Below are positions 35,291 to 43,676 of a stretch of DNA of 64,000 nucleotides, one piece after another. The notes below the pieces were generated by a model. It was not told the origin of the DNA. It saw only the letters and a program-made list of their open reading frames with translations, and searched no databases. Position 1 is the first letter of the stretch. The number at the start of each line of letters is the position of its first letter. Made by a program: the position numbers and the translations under genes. Origin of the DNA: Pyrinomonadaceae bacterium (lineage in GTDB: Bacteria > Acidobacteriota > Blastocatellia > Pyrinomonadales > Pyrinomonadaceae); contig JAIBCA010000115.1 in NCBI GenBank assembly GCA_019694345.1, positions 25,001 to 89,000 on the forward strand. The letters are read 5' to 3'.

Positions 35291-37258
35291 ATGGCGAGCA
35301 GATCCATAAGTAAGATTCAGATCCTCCCGGACAATCTGGCAAACCAGATCGCGGCAGGTGAGGTCGTCGAGCGTCCGGCGTCGGTCATCAAAGAACTCGT
35401 CGAAAACTCGATCGACGCGGGTGCAAAGCGGATTAGCGTCGATATCGAACTCGGCGGCCGAAGGCTCATGCGGGTGGCCGACGACGGCGAGGGAATGGTA
35501 CGCGACGACGCGATACTGGCCTTTGAAAGGCACGCAACTTCAAAGATCCGCACTCTTGATGACCTGGCTGCGATATCCACCTTGGGTTTTCGAGGAGAGG
35601 CTCTCGCGTCGATCGCGTCGGTAGCCAAAGTTGAGCTTCTTACAAAACGGGAAACTGAGGTCGAGGCAACAAGAGTGGTCATCGAGGGCGGCCGACTGAA
35701 CGATGTAAAGGATGCCGCTCGCGACCGCGGTACGACTATCTTGGTCCGGGACCTGTTCTTCAATACGCCGGCAAGACGTAAATTCATGCGTTCTGAGGCA
35801 ACCGAAAATTATCACCTCACCGCGATCGTCACTCACTATGCCCTCGCTCATCCTGAGATCGCTTTCGAACTCACGAATAACGGTCGGGAGGTGTTGCGGG
35901 TGTCCGTGGCCAAAGACCTGCGCGAACGAGCGTTCCAGATATTTGGGGCCGGCCTGCTCGACAGTCTTTTGCCTGTTGGCGGCGGACGTGACTACGTCGC
36001 CCGTGTCAGCGGATATGTCTCGGCACCGCGTGAACGGAGGACGACCAAGGATTCGCAGTATTTTTTTGTTAACAATAGATTTGTCCGTGACAAGACGATC
36101 TCCGGCGGTTTACTGGAAGGATATCGGTCCGTTTTGCCGCATGGGGTCTACCCGGTTGCGCTTTTGTTTATTGAAATCCCGCATGATGAGGTCGATGTAA
36201 ACGTCCATCCGGCCAAGACCGAAGTGCGTTTTCGCCGCGGAGAGGCCGTTAAGGACGTTGTGGCCGAGGCCGTTCGGGATGCGCTCGCTCGGGCGGGTAT
36301 CGTACCCGACCCGGCAGATCGGCCCGCGGAGCACGAATTTTCCGCCGACTTCGTTTCGGACGTTCCTCCAGGAGATAAGACAGGCGAACAGCCGACGATC
36401 GACTTTAAAATTTCCTCCTTGATCGAAAGTCGTGTTGTGCACGACGATCTCCGGGGCAGTGAATTAGTTAAGGAATCGACCAGTACCTTCGATACAGCCG
36501 AGGCCGGAGAGATTTTCAGGGATTCATTTGACGCAGCAGATTTGGCCGATATTGAGAGGATAGCGGTGGCGGCCCAGATCGCATCGCAGCCCGCGGCTCC
36601 GCCAAGGGGATACGCCGAACTTCCGCCCGTCGACTCGGCGGCTAAGATACCTGTCAAGATCGATGTTGGCGATCTCTCATCTGCCGGGATCCGGCCGATA
36701 GGACAACTGCATGAGAGTTTCATCATTGCCGTCGATAACGAGGGACTGCTTTTGATCGACCAACATGTGGCTCACGAGCGGATCTTGTTCGACAAATTCC
36801 GACGGGCGGAAACGGATCGAGGCATTGAGTCCCAGAACCTACTTTTGCCCGAGACGATTGACCTCACCCCTGCGCAGTCCGAGGCGTTTAGAATGATCGA
36901 GGGTGACCTGGAATCGCTAGGTTTCGGGACGATGCGGCTTTCCGGGCGTACGGTGGCGATCAAGAGCGTCCCGACCGACCTTCCGGCGAATGAGGCTCGG
37001 AATCTTTTCGCCGAGATACTGGATACTATCGACGCGGAGAAAAGGGGGACGCCGAATTCGATACTTCGCGATGACATTGCAGCGAGCCTCGCCTGCAAAG
37101 CCGCCGTCAAGATCAATATGAAATTGACGCCGGAGAAGATGCAGTGGCTTATCGATCGCCTGCTTGTCACCACCTCGCCGACCACATGCCCACACGGGCG
37201 GCCGGTCATACTCCGTCTTTCTATGCGGGACATCGAAAAGGGATTTCACCGCTCTTGA
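35291..37258 (+). CDS. mutL: DNA mismatch repair endonuclease MutL
   Basis: This is a 655-residue MutL. The N-terminal GHKL ATPase motifs are complete: IAAGEVVERPASVIKELVEN, DDGEGM, and GFRGEALASIASVA. The C-terminal dimerisation/endonuclease region has the metal-site motifs of nicking MutL proteins: DQHVAHERILFD (DQHA(x)2E(x)4E with two substitutions), ACKAAVK, and CPHGRP. It should therefore introduce strand-discriminating nicks with Mn2+ or Zn2+, and a MutH-independent system is expected. It is co-transcribed with bshC. mutS is not in the window. The proline/acid-rich interdomain linker spans about 340-460. Confidence 0.93.
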   Translation: MASRSISKIQILPDNLANQIAAGEVVERPASVIKELVENSIDAGAKRISVDIELGGRRLMRVADDGEGMVRDDAILAFERHATSKIRTLDDLAAISTLGFRGEALASIASVAKVELLTKRETEVEATRVVIEGGRLNDVKDAARDRGTTILVRDLFFNTPARRKFMRSEATENYHLTAIVTHYALAHPEIAFELTNNGREVLRVSVAKDLRERAFQIFGAGLLDSLLPVGGGRDYVARVSGYVSAPRERRTTKDSQYFFVNNRFVRDKTISGGLLEGYRSVLPHGVYPVALLFIEIPHDEVDVNVHPAKTEVRFRRGEAVKDVVAEAVRDALARAGIVPDPADRPAEHEFSADFVSDVPPGDKTGEQPTIDFKISSLIESRVVHDDLRGSELVKESTSTFDTAEAGEIFRDSFDAADLADIERIAVAAQIASQPAAPPRGYAELPPVDSAAKIPVKIDVGDLSSAGIRPIGQLHESFIIAVDNEGLLLIDQHVAHERILFDKFRRAETDRGIESQNLLLPETIDLTPAQSEAFRMIEGDLESLGFGTMRLSGRTVAIKSVPTDLPANEARNLFAEILDTIDAEKRGTPNSILRDDIAASLACKAAVKINMKLTPEKMQWLIDRLLVTTSPTTCPHGRPVILRLSMRDIEKGFHRS

Positions 37259-37397
37259 TCAGGCCGATCAATCGTGGCTTGGAAGTAAGAAATTAAAAAT
37301 TGCGATCTTCCGCTTGTGTTAAATCCGTATTTCGAATAATAATACGATAGTCTTGACCTCCAACTAAGTAGTTGTCAGTCCGGTGTCGGTTGTGGAA

Positions 37398-38642
37398 ATG
37401 CAACCGAGTATTAGTCAGGATGGCTCGTTCGAATACATCCAGATGAAGCGGATAAATCTTCAAAAGGCCAAATCTCAGATCGCTCGACCAAACACGATCC
37501 GCGATATCAATCGTCAGATCGTTTTGAACTATGTCCGTGATCGCTCACCGATCTCACGAGCGGAGATCGCCCGTCAGACCGCCCTGCATCGCTCGACGGT
37601 TTCGGTCATCATTGATGATCTGGTGTCGTCAGAACTGATAATCGAGATCGGGGAAGGCATCTCGTCCGGCGGCCGAAAACCGACACTCTACCGACTGAAG
37701 ACGGATGTGCCCGTGGCCATCGGCATCGACGTCACCCCTCGGACGACGACGATCGCGATCGCCAACCTGGCCGGTAAGATATTAGAAAGCGAAACGATCC
37801 CGACCTCCGCGGACGCGGAGTTCATGTCCGAGCAGATCATCGAACGTCTCAGGCGATTCACCATCGCTTACGATACGACCGGAATCGATGTTGGGATGAG
37901 CGTTCCCGGATTGGTAGATCAGAAACTTGGGCGAGTTTTTCACGTACCATACTTTGACTGGCGCGAATGGGACATCTGTCAGCGTATTGAGAGCGAACTT
38001 GGGCTAACCGTTACAGTTGAGAACGATGCGAACGCGACCGCCCTTGCTGAACTGTGGTTCGGGCAGGAGAAGATTCGCAAAACCGACACTTTTGTCATGG
38101 TTCTGGTCGGCGAGGGAATTGGGACCGGCATCATTTTCGATGGCCAGGTCTATCGCGGCGAAAAGGGCGCGGGCGGCGAGTTTGGCCACATGATAGCTGG
38201 CGATGATGCTCCAATAGACTGTTCGTGCGGCAGCCGCGAGTGCTGGGAGGCATATGCTTCAGAAAAATCTATGATCCAAAGGTATCGCCGACTTTTGAAG
38301 TTGGATGATATGAAACAAGCTGACATGGATATTGGCAGTCTGATAGACCTCGCGATCAATGGTGAAAAGCACGCTCTGCTTGCTCTGAAGCAAACTGCCA
38401 GATTTCTGGGAAATGGCATCTCGAATCTGATCGTAGGACTCAGCCCGCAGATCGTGGTAGTCAGTGGAAAGATCACCCGGGGGTGGCATCTTTTTGAGGA
38501 CGAGTTGTATCGTATCTCTGAACGCAGCGTGCTGGCGGGGCTTCCCCCTACCGAGATAATGCCATCCTCGCTTGGCGAATCGCCTACGATGATCGGAGCG
38601 GTCGGTCTGGTTCTGGCCCGCAAGTTTGGTTCAGCGAGCTGA
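37398..38642 (+). CDS. ROK-family transcriptional regulator (NagC/XylR type)
   Basis: This is a repressor-kinase family protein of about 414 residues. The N-terminal winged helix-turn-helix is at about residues 33-90 (NRQIVLNYVRDRSPISRAEI, then RSTVSVIIDDLV). The sugar-kinase-like ROK domain follows. The ATP/phosphate motif IGIDVTPRTTTIAI, the GEFGHM loop and the zinc site CSCGSRECWE are visible. The start is unsure: ATG 37398 is used, GTG 37383 or ATG 37443 is possible, and no clear Shine-Dalgarno sequence is seen. Such proteins repress or activate sugar-uptake genes on binding a carbohydrate. The adjacent TonB receptor gene, 208 bp downstream, is a possible target. The effector is unknown. 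Confidence 0.85.
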   Translation: MQPSISQDGSFEYIQMKRINLQKAKSQIARPNTIRDINRQIVLNYVRDRSPISRAEIARQTALHRSTVSVIIDDLVSSELIIEIGEGISSGGRKPTLYRLKTDVPVAIGIDVTPRTTTIAIANLAGKILESETIPTSADAEFMSEQIIERLRRFTIAYDTTGIDVGMSVPGLVDQKLGRVFHVPYFDWREWDICQRIESELGLTVTVENDANATALAELWFGQEKIRKTDTFVMVLVGEGIGTGIIFDGQVYRGEKGAGGEFGHMIAGDDAPIDCSCGSRECWEAYASEKSMIQRYRRLLKLDDMKQADMDIGSLIDLAINGEKHALLALKQTARFLGNGISNLIVGLSPQIVVVSGKITRGWHLFEDELYRISERSVLAGLPPTEIMPSSLGESPTMIGAVGLVLARKFGSAS

Positions 38643-38670
38643 ATATTTTGGGCTAAATGTTCGGGTTAGC

Positions 38671-38699
38671 TTGACATCATGTTAAGGCTATATTAAAAC
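38671..38699 (+). promoter_or_regulatory. Possible sigma70 promoter for the TonB-receptor gene
   Basis: TTGACA (38671-38676) and TAAAAC (38694-38699) are spaced 17 nt, with a predicted leader of about 145 nt. The -35 is perfect and the -10 weaker. Confidence 0.5.
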
Positions 38700-38849
38700 T
38701 TTGTTGGAAGCACCGACAAACAACACGCTATTTTGGTTTTCACGGTTCCCGGACAAACGGTTATCTTGGAGATCGGTGGCACTTTAATGACCGAGATCGA
38801 CATCCGGTTGATCGGTTCTAGTTTCTAAATTTAAGGAGATCAATACTTT

Positions 38850-41789
38850 ATGCCTAAGTCGCTTGTTAGTTCGAGGCACCTTTTTTCGATTCTCGCATAT
38901 TTCGCAATGGCAATTTGTGCTTTGCAGGTACCGGGCCAATCGCAAGCCATTAATGGACAGATCGAAGGCGTTGTTACAGATTCGGCGGGTGCGGCGGTTC
39001 CGAATGCAACCGTAACCGTCAGAAATGTCGAATCGGGAGCGGAACGCACGATTACTACCGATGCTAGCGGAGCGTATCGCTTTCCGCTTTTGCCGCTCGG
39101 AGCCTATAGAGTGACTATCGAATCGGCCAGCTTTAAGCGACTTGTTCGGGATGGAATAACGCTGACGACCGGACAGACAGCTACTGTCAACGCAATGCTG
39201 GAGGCGGGCGGTCTGAGTGAGACCGTTACGGTGAATCTTGATTCGCCGATCGCCGATCCGGGTAAGATCGACGTCGGTCGCGTAATGAATACGCGCGAAA
39301 CGCAAAGCCTGCCGCTTGTATCCCGTAATCCCTACAATTACGCTCTTTTGCAGGCAAATGTCACAGGCCGGCCAAATATCGAGTTCGGCGTACCACGGAT
39401 CAATGCGAATGGCTATACACGCCGTACAAATTATCAACTTGATGGTAACAGCAACACGCAGGCTGACCGCGGTGGAATTAGGCTCATGCCGATCTCTGAC
39501 ACCTTTGTAAGTGAGGTTCAACTGGTTACAAATGGGTTTGCTGCCGAATTTGGAGGCACACCCGGACTGATCATGAACGCCGTTACCCCTTCCGGGACGA
39601 ACGGTATTCACGGGTCGGCTAGTTACCGTTTTCGCCGCACCGCGATGTCATCGAAGCCGTTTAATCTTGCTCCGTCTGCAGTAAAACCGGAAACGAAAGT
39701 TGATAACATAACAGGAGCCGTCGGCGGCCCGATCATCAAGGATCGTTGGCACTTTTACGCCGGTTATGAATGGGTGAAACGAGATCTCGGAGGTGAACCT
39801 CAGCGAACGATCACGATTTCCGATGCGAACAAGGCTGCACTGATCGCGGCCGGAGTTCCTGCCTCGGCATTTCCTACGGCGATCCCGACCGCTCAAAAAG
39901 TAAACTTCTTTATTTTGCGAACGGACGCTCAAATCAACAACGCGAATCGCTTGAGCGTTCGGTTCAATTACTTTAAGAACCTTTCGCCTGATAACATTGG
40001 TGGAGGGTTGAATACACTGCAGCGGAGCATTGATTTCGATGACAAATCATATTCAGTTGGAGCCCAGTTAGCTTCTATCATACGACCAGAGATCTTGAAT
40101 GAGTTTCGATTTCAATACGCCAAGCGCGACTCGCGAAATGTTGCGAACGCTAACTCCGGTACCGGGCCCAGTATTGTTATTACCGGTGTAGCTAATTTTG
40201 GTGCACCTGAAAATGACGACACGATCGCGCCGCTCGAGACCATGACCCAGTTTCAGGACAATTTGTCCTGGCAGGTTGGTGACCACGGCTTAAAGTTTGG
40301 CGGAGGGATCAATGTAATTGATGATACGAGACGGTCAAATGTATTTGCACGCTATACATTTCCGTCGATCCAGGCATATCTTGATGCTAAAAACGGGATC
40401 AACGTACGAAGCTACACGAACTACGTTGAAGCATTTGGCGATGCAAATATCCAATATAAGTCGACATTTTACAATCTTTTCGCTCAAGATGATTGGAGGG
40501 TCACGCGCCGTCTGAAGTTTAATTTTGGTGTACGCTATGACCTCTACGACATACCGGATGCTGTCGCCTCGTCGCCGTTTTCGGCATCGCAGAAGTTCAA
40601 CGTAGACAAGAACAATTTCGCTCCACGAGCAGGAATTGTGTATGGACTACGTGAAGGTAAGCGCCCGACCGTGTTGAGGGCTAGTGCGGGAATTTATTTC
40701 GACACTGTATACCTCGATTTCTATCTGCGTGCTCTACAAAATAACGGTAGCCCGCGTTATTTCAATTTTACGTTTGCGCCTGCTACAGCTGGTTCACCTG
40801 CATTTCCTACGACATTAGGAAGTTTGCCTGCCGGTACGGTGCTTCCGGTACAGAGTATTGAAACGATCGCACCCGACTTCCAGAATATGTACGCGACACA
40901 TTTCAATACGCAGATCGAGCAGGCTATCACGTCAGACCTGTCGGTTACCGCCGGTTTCATTCATTCTAGCGGCCGACACATTCCGCTCTACCGAAACATC
41001 AATCGAATCAATCCACTTACTACCCTGGCAGATGGGCGTCCGATCTACAGCAACACGATAAGTGCGGCGACCAGATTGGATCCACGATTCAACAATATTC
41101 TAATGGCTGAATCTGTTGGGAACTCAAATTACAATGCATTGACGCTTCAACTCAACAAGCGTTTTTCAAAAGGATACCAATTCAGCGCCAATTACACTCT
41201 GTCGAAGTCCGAAGATGATGCTCCGGAACAGAATCTTGTTGCCACTCAGGTGGGAAATCTGGTTGTGCAGGATCCCTCGAATCGCAAACGAGATTTTGGC
41301 CCTTCGCTGGCTGACCAACGCCATACATTTGTGATGAGTTTCGTTGGCCGTCCGCAATTCAAGTTTGAAAATAAGGCGTTAAGATATCTTGTCAATAACA
41401 ATCAGTTCGGGATAATTGCGACGGCCAATAGCGGCGAGCGATTCAATGTGATCGCGGCGACCGATATCAATCTTGATGGTTTTTCGGGGTCAGATAATCC
41501 TGTCGGAATCGGCCGTAATTCCGGCACGACCCCAAAACAGTTTAACGTTGATCTTAGATACTCAAGGTTCTTCAACATCACGGAACGATTCAAGTTCGAA
41601 GCGTTTGGTGAGTTTTTGAACCTATTTAATATCAATAGTATCTTTCAGTTGAATTCGCTCACTGTCACTACAGATGCGGCAGGAAATCCGACCGGCCCGA
41701 TACCGACAACGGCTCTCAGGAAAGCGACCAACCAAGTGACCTCGCTAGATAGTCGTCAATTTCAGATCGGATTCAAATTCATGTTCTAG
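38850..41789 (+). CDS. TonB-dependent receptor, Oar-like, with carboxypeptidase-regulatory N-domain
   Basis: This is a 979-residue outer-membrane receptor. The signal peptide ends near SQA (residue 33). Residues 36-120 are a CarboxypepD-regulatory-like beta-sandwich (GQIEGVVTDSAGAAVPNATV). The plug domain lies from about 135 to 250 (RNPYNYALLQANVTG, NYQLDGNSNTQADRGG). The rest is a 22-strand-type barrel ending in RQFQIGFKFMF, with the terminal Phe usual for such proteins. This architecture is typical of the large Oar family expanded in Acidobacteriota. The substrate is unknown, but plant or microbial carbohydrate is common. AAGGAG lies 12 nt upstream of the ATG. The ROK gene upstream could regulate it (inference). 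Confidence 0.88.
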   Translation: MPKSLVSSRHLFSILAYFAMAICALQVPGQSQAINGQIEGVVTDSAGAAVPNATVTVRNVESGAERTITTDASGAYRFPLLPLGAYRVTIESASFKRLVRDGITLTTGQTATVNAMLEAGGLSETVTVNLDSPIADPGKIDVGRVMNTRETQSLPLVSRNPYNYALLQANVTGRPNIEFGVPRINANGYTRRTNYQLDGNSNTQADRGGIRLMPISDTFVSEVQLVTNGFAAEFGGTPGLIMNAVTPSGTNGIHGSASYRFRRTAMSSKPFNLAPSAVKPETKVDNITGAVGGPIIKDRWHFYAGYEWVKRDLGGEPQRTITISDANKAALIAAGVPASAFPTAIPTAQKVNFFILRTDAQINNANRLSVRFNYFKNLSPDNIGGGLNTLQRSIDFDDKSYSVGAQLASIIRPEILNEFRFQYAKRDSRNVANANSGTGPSIVITGVANFGAPENDDTIAPLETMTQFQDNLSWQVGDHGLKFGGGINVIDDTRRSNVFARYTFPSIQAYLDAKNGINVRSYTNYVEAFGDANIQYKSTFYNLFAQDDWRVTRRLKFNFGVRYDLYDIPDAVASSPFSASQKFNVDKNNFAPRAGIVYGLREGKRPTVLRASAGIYFDTVYLDFYLRALQNNGSPRYFNFTFAPATAGSPAFPTTLGSLPAGTVLPVQSIETIAPDFQNMYATHFNTQIEQAITSDLSVTAGFIHSSGRHIPLYRNINRINPLTTLADGRPIYSNTISAATRLDPRFNNILMAESVGNSNYNALTLQLNKRFSKGYQFSANYTLSKSEDDAPEQNLVATQVGNLVVQDPSNRKRDFGPSLADQRHTFVMSFVGRPQFKFENKALRYLVNNNQFGIIATANSGERFNVIAATDINLDGFSGSDNPVGIGRNSGTTPKQFNVDLRYSRFFNITERFKFEAFGEFLNLFNINSIFQLNSLTVTTDAAGNPTGPIPTTALRKATNQVTSLDSRQFQIGFKFMF

Positions 41790-41805
41790 TCTGGTCTTTG
41801 TCAAT

Positions 41806-41834
41806 ATGAGGCGGACAGGACTTGTCCGCCTCAT
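41806..41834 (+). terminator. Hairpin after the TonB-receptor gene, possible terminator
   Basis: ATGAGGCGGACA pairs with TGTCCGCCTCAT around a 5-nt loop (12 bp, perfect), 16 bp after the stop. No T-run follows, so it may instead protect the 3' end or act in both directions. Confidence 0.55.
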
Positions 41835-41846
41835 AATTGAATTGAT

Positions 41847-41993
41847 ATGAAGATGAACGAAAATAAAGACATGTTTGGCCCGGTGGCGGAATTGCCGGAT
41901 AGCTGGTGGTATAAGGTGTATGTTGGCGTGATCGTTTCACTCGTCATTGTGCTGGCGGCCCTTTGGTCGTTTTCACGCTACTTCTCGAGTTAA
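41847..41993 (+). CDS. 48-residue single-pass membrane protein ahead of the symporter
   Basis: A short frame of 48 residues ends 6 bp before the symporter ATG. The first half is soluble and acidic (NENKDMFGPVAELPDSWWYK). One hydrophobic helix (VGVIVSLVIVLAALWSFS) completes it, with a short tail. Tryptophans near the interface (SWWY) and at the helix end suit a membrane peptide. Size and position recall small accessory subunits found next to sodium:solute symporters (for example DUF485-, DUF4212- or YhdT-type partners), though I see no clear match to those families. It is probably co-expressed with the symporter. Confidence 0.6.
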   Translation: MKMNENKDMFGPVAELPDSWWYKVYVGVIVSLVIVLAALWSFSRYFSS

Positions 41994-41999
41994 ACCAAC

Positions 42000-43676
42000 A
42001 TGAAATTTTTGGATTGGGCAGTAGTGGTCGCCTACTTGGCCTACGTGATCTGGGATGGGATCCGTATGACCAAGCACAGCGGGAACGTAGAGGGCTATTT
42101 TTTGGCAAACCGCAGCTTGCCCTGGTGGGCCGTCGGTTTGTCGGTGATGGCAACTCAGCTATCGGCGATCACATTGGTCGGAACGACCGGGCAGGCCTAC
42201 TCGGACGGGATGAGATTCATCCAGTTCTATTACGGTCTGCCGTTGGCGATGGTGATCCTGTGCATCACAGTGGTGCCATTCTTTTACCGAGCGAAGGTCT
42301 ACACCGCGTATGAGTACCTTGAACGCAGGTTCGATGCCAAGACACGCAGTCTGACCAGTTTTCTTTTTCTGATTTCACGCGGACTAGGCGTCGGGGTCGT
42401 CATCGCAGCCCCCTCGGTGATCCTTTCGATCGTGCTTGGCTGGAGTGAGGTGGCAACGATCTTTTTGATCGGAATGTCCACTACTTTCTACACCATGGTC
42501 GGCGGCGTGCAGGCAGTTACCTGGACCGACGTAAAGCAGATGATCGTCATCTTCTTTGGGCTGTTCGTGGTGCTTTTTGTCGTTGTTTCGCAATTTCCGG
42601 CTCAGGTTTCATTCACCGACGGTCTCTATTTGGCGGGGACACTCGGAAAGTTGCAGACGATCGACACAAGCTTTGACCTGACTCAGAAATATACGATCTG
42701 GTCGGGATTGATAGCGGCCCTGTTCCTCTTTCTTTCATATTTCGGTTGCGACCAAAGTCAGGTCCAGCGATTCTTGACGGCGAAATCGGTGAGCGAGGGA
42801 CGTACGTCGCTCCTGATGAGTGCGTTCCTCAAGATCCCGATGCAGTTCTTGATACTGCTGGTCGGGGTTCTCGTTTTTGTCTTTTACCAATTCGCCACGC
42901 CGCCAATGGTATTTAACGCGGTTGAGGCCGGCAAAATATCTCAGACGGCCGAGTATTCAGCTCTGCAAGCAGAGTTTCAGCACGCTCACCACAAACGGAA
43001 GGATGCGGCAATTGCATTCGTCGGTGACCGTAACGATTCGACTCGGCAGGCATATGTCGCTGCCGACAAGGGCTTCAACGACGCTCGGAAAAACGCGATC
43101 GAATTCGTCAAAACTTCGACCGGCAACTCGGGTTTTAACGACGTAAATTACGTTTTTCCGGCGTTCGTTGTCGCAAACATGCCGATGGGTGTGGTCGGGT
43201 TGATAATAGCGGCGATCTTTGCCGCGGCAATGTCATCGATCTCAGCTGAACTAAACGCCCTGGCAACGGCATCGACCATCGACTTTTACCGGCGACACTT
43301 CCATAAAGAGGGCACCGATACCCACTACGTGGCATTTGGCCGGCTGGCGACATTTGTCTGGGGGCTTTTTGCCTGCGTGGTTGCGATCTACGCGACAAAT
43401 CTTGGGTCGCTGATCGAAGTTGTCAATAAGTTCGGTTCGTTCTTCTACGGATCGCTGCTCGGCGTTTTCGTGCTCGCAATTTTGGTAAAACGTGCTCGAG
43501 CCAGGGGAGCGTTTTTCGGTCTGCTTTTCGGCATATCGTCGGTTTGGGTGGCGAGTCACTACACAAATATTGAGTTTTTGTGGTTTAACGTGGTCGGTTG
43601 TCTTGTGACAGTTATAGCGGGCTATCTCATTAGTCTCACAGTCAGAACTGAGGAGTTGAATACAATCAATGAATAA
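42000..43676 (+). CDS. Sodium:solute symporter family (SSS) transporter
   Basis: This is a 558-residue inner-membrane carrier of the SSS family with about 13 transmembrane helices. The family pattern is visible: [20 protein letters not shown] and [13 protein letters not shown] near the start, then [19 protein letters not shown], where the sodium-binding Ser region lies. The substrate could be a sugar, amino acid, nucleoside or carboxylate. Between helices, at about residues 310-375, is an inserted hydrophilic, charged segment ([20 protein letters not shown]) without an equivalent in most relatives. The small membrane peptide precedes it by 6 bp and the PIG-L gene overlaps its end by 8 bp. Confidence 0.88.
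   Translation: MKFLDWAVVVAYLAYVIWDGIRMTKHSGNVEGYFLANRSLPWWAVGLSVMATQLSAITLVGTTGQAYSDGMRFIQFYYGLPLAMVILCITVVPFFYRAKVYTAYEYLERRFDAKTRSLTSFLFLISRGLGVGVVIAAPSVILSIVLGWSEVATIFLIGMSTTFYTMVGGVQAVTWTDVKQMIVIFFGLFVVLFVVVSQFPAQVSFTDGLYLAGTLGKLQTIDTSFDLTQKYTIWSGLIAALFLFLSYFGCDQSQVQRFLTAKSVSEGRTSLLMSAFLKIPMQFLILLVGVLVFVFYQFATPPMVFNAVEAGKISQTAEYSALQAEFQHAHHKRKDAAIAFVGDRNDSTRQAYVAADKGFNDARKNAIEFVKTSTGNSGFNDVNYVFPAFVVANMPMGVVGLIIAAIFAAAMSSISAELNALATASTIDFYRRHFHKEGTDTHYVAFGRLATFVWGLFACVVAIYATNLGSLIEVVNKFGSFFYGSLLGVFVLAILVKRARARGAFFGLLFGISSVWVASHYTNIEFLWFNVVGCLVTVIAGYLISLTVRTEELNTINE

Noticed and set aside
37255..37271. TTGATC...GATCAA inverted repeat at the mutL stop
   Set aside because: It is short and part of the coding end, with no T-run. 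It is likely chance.
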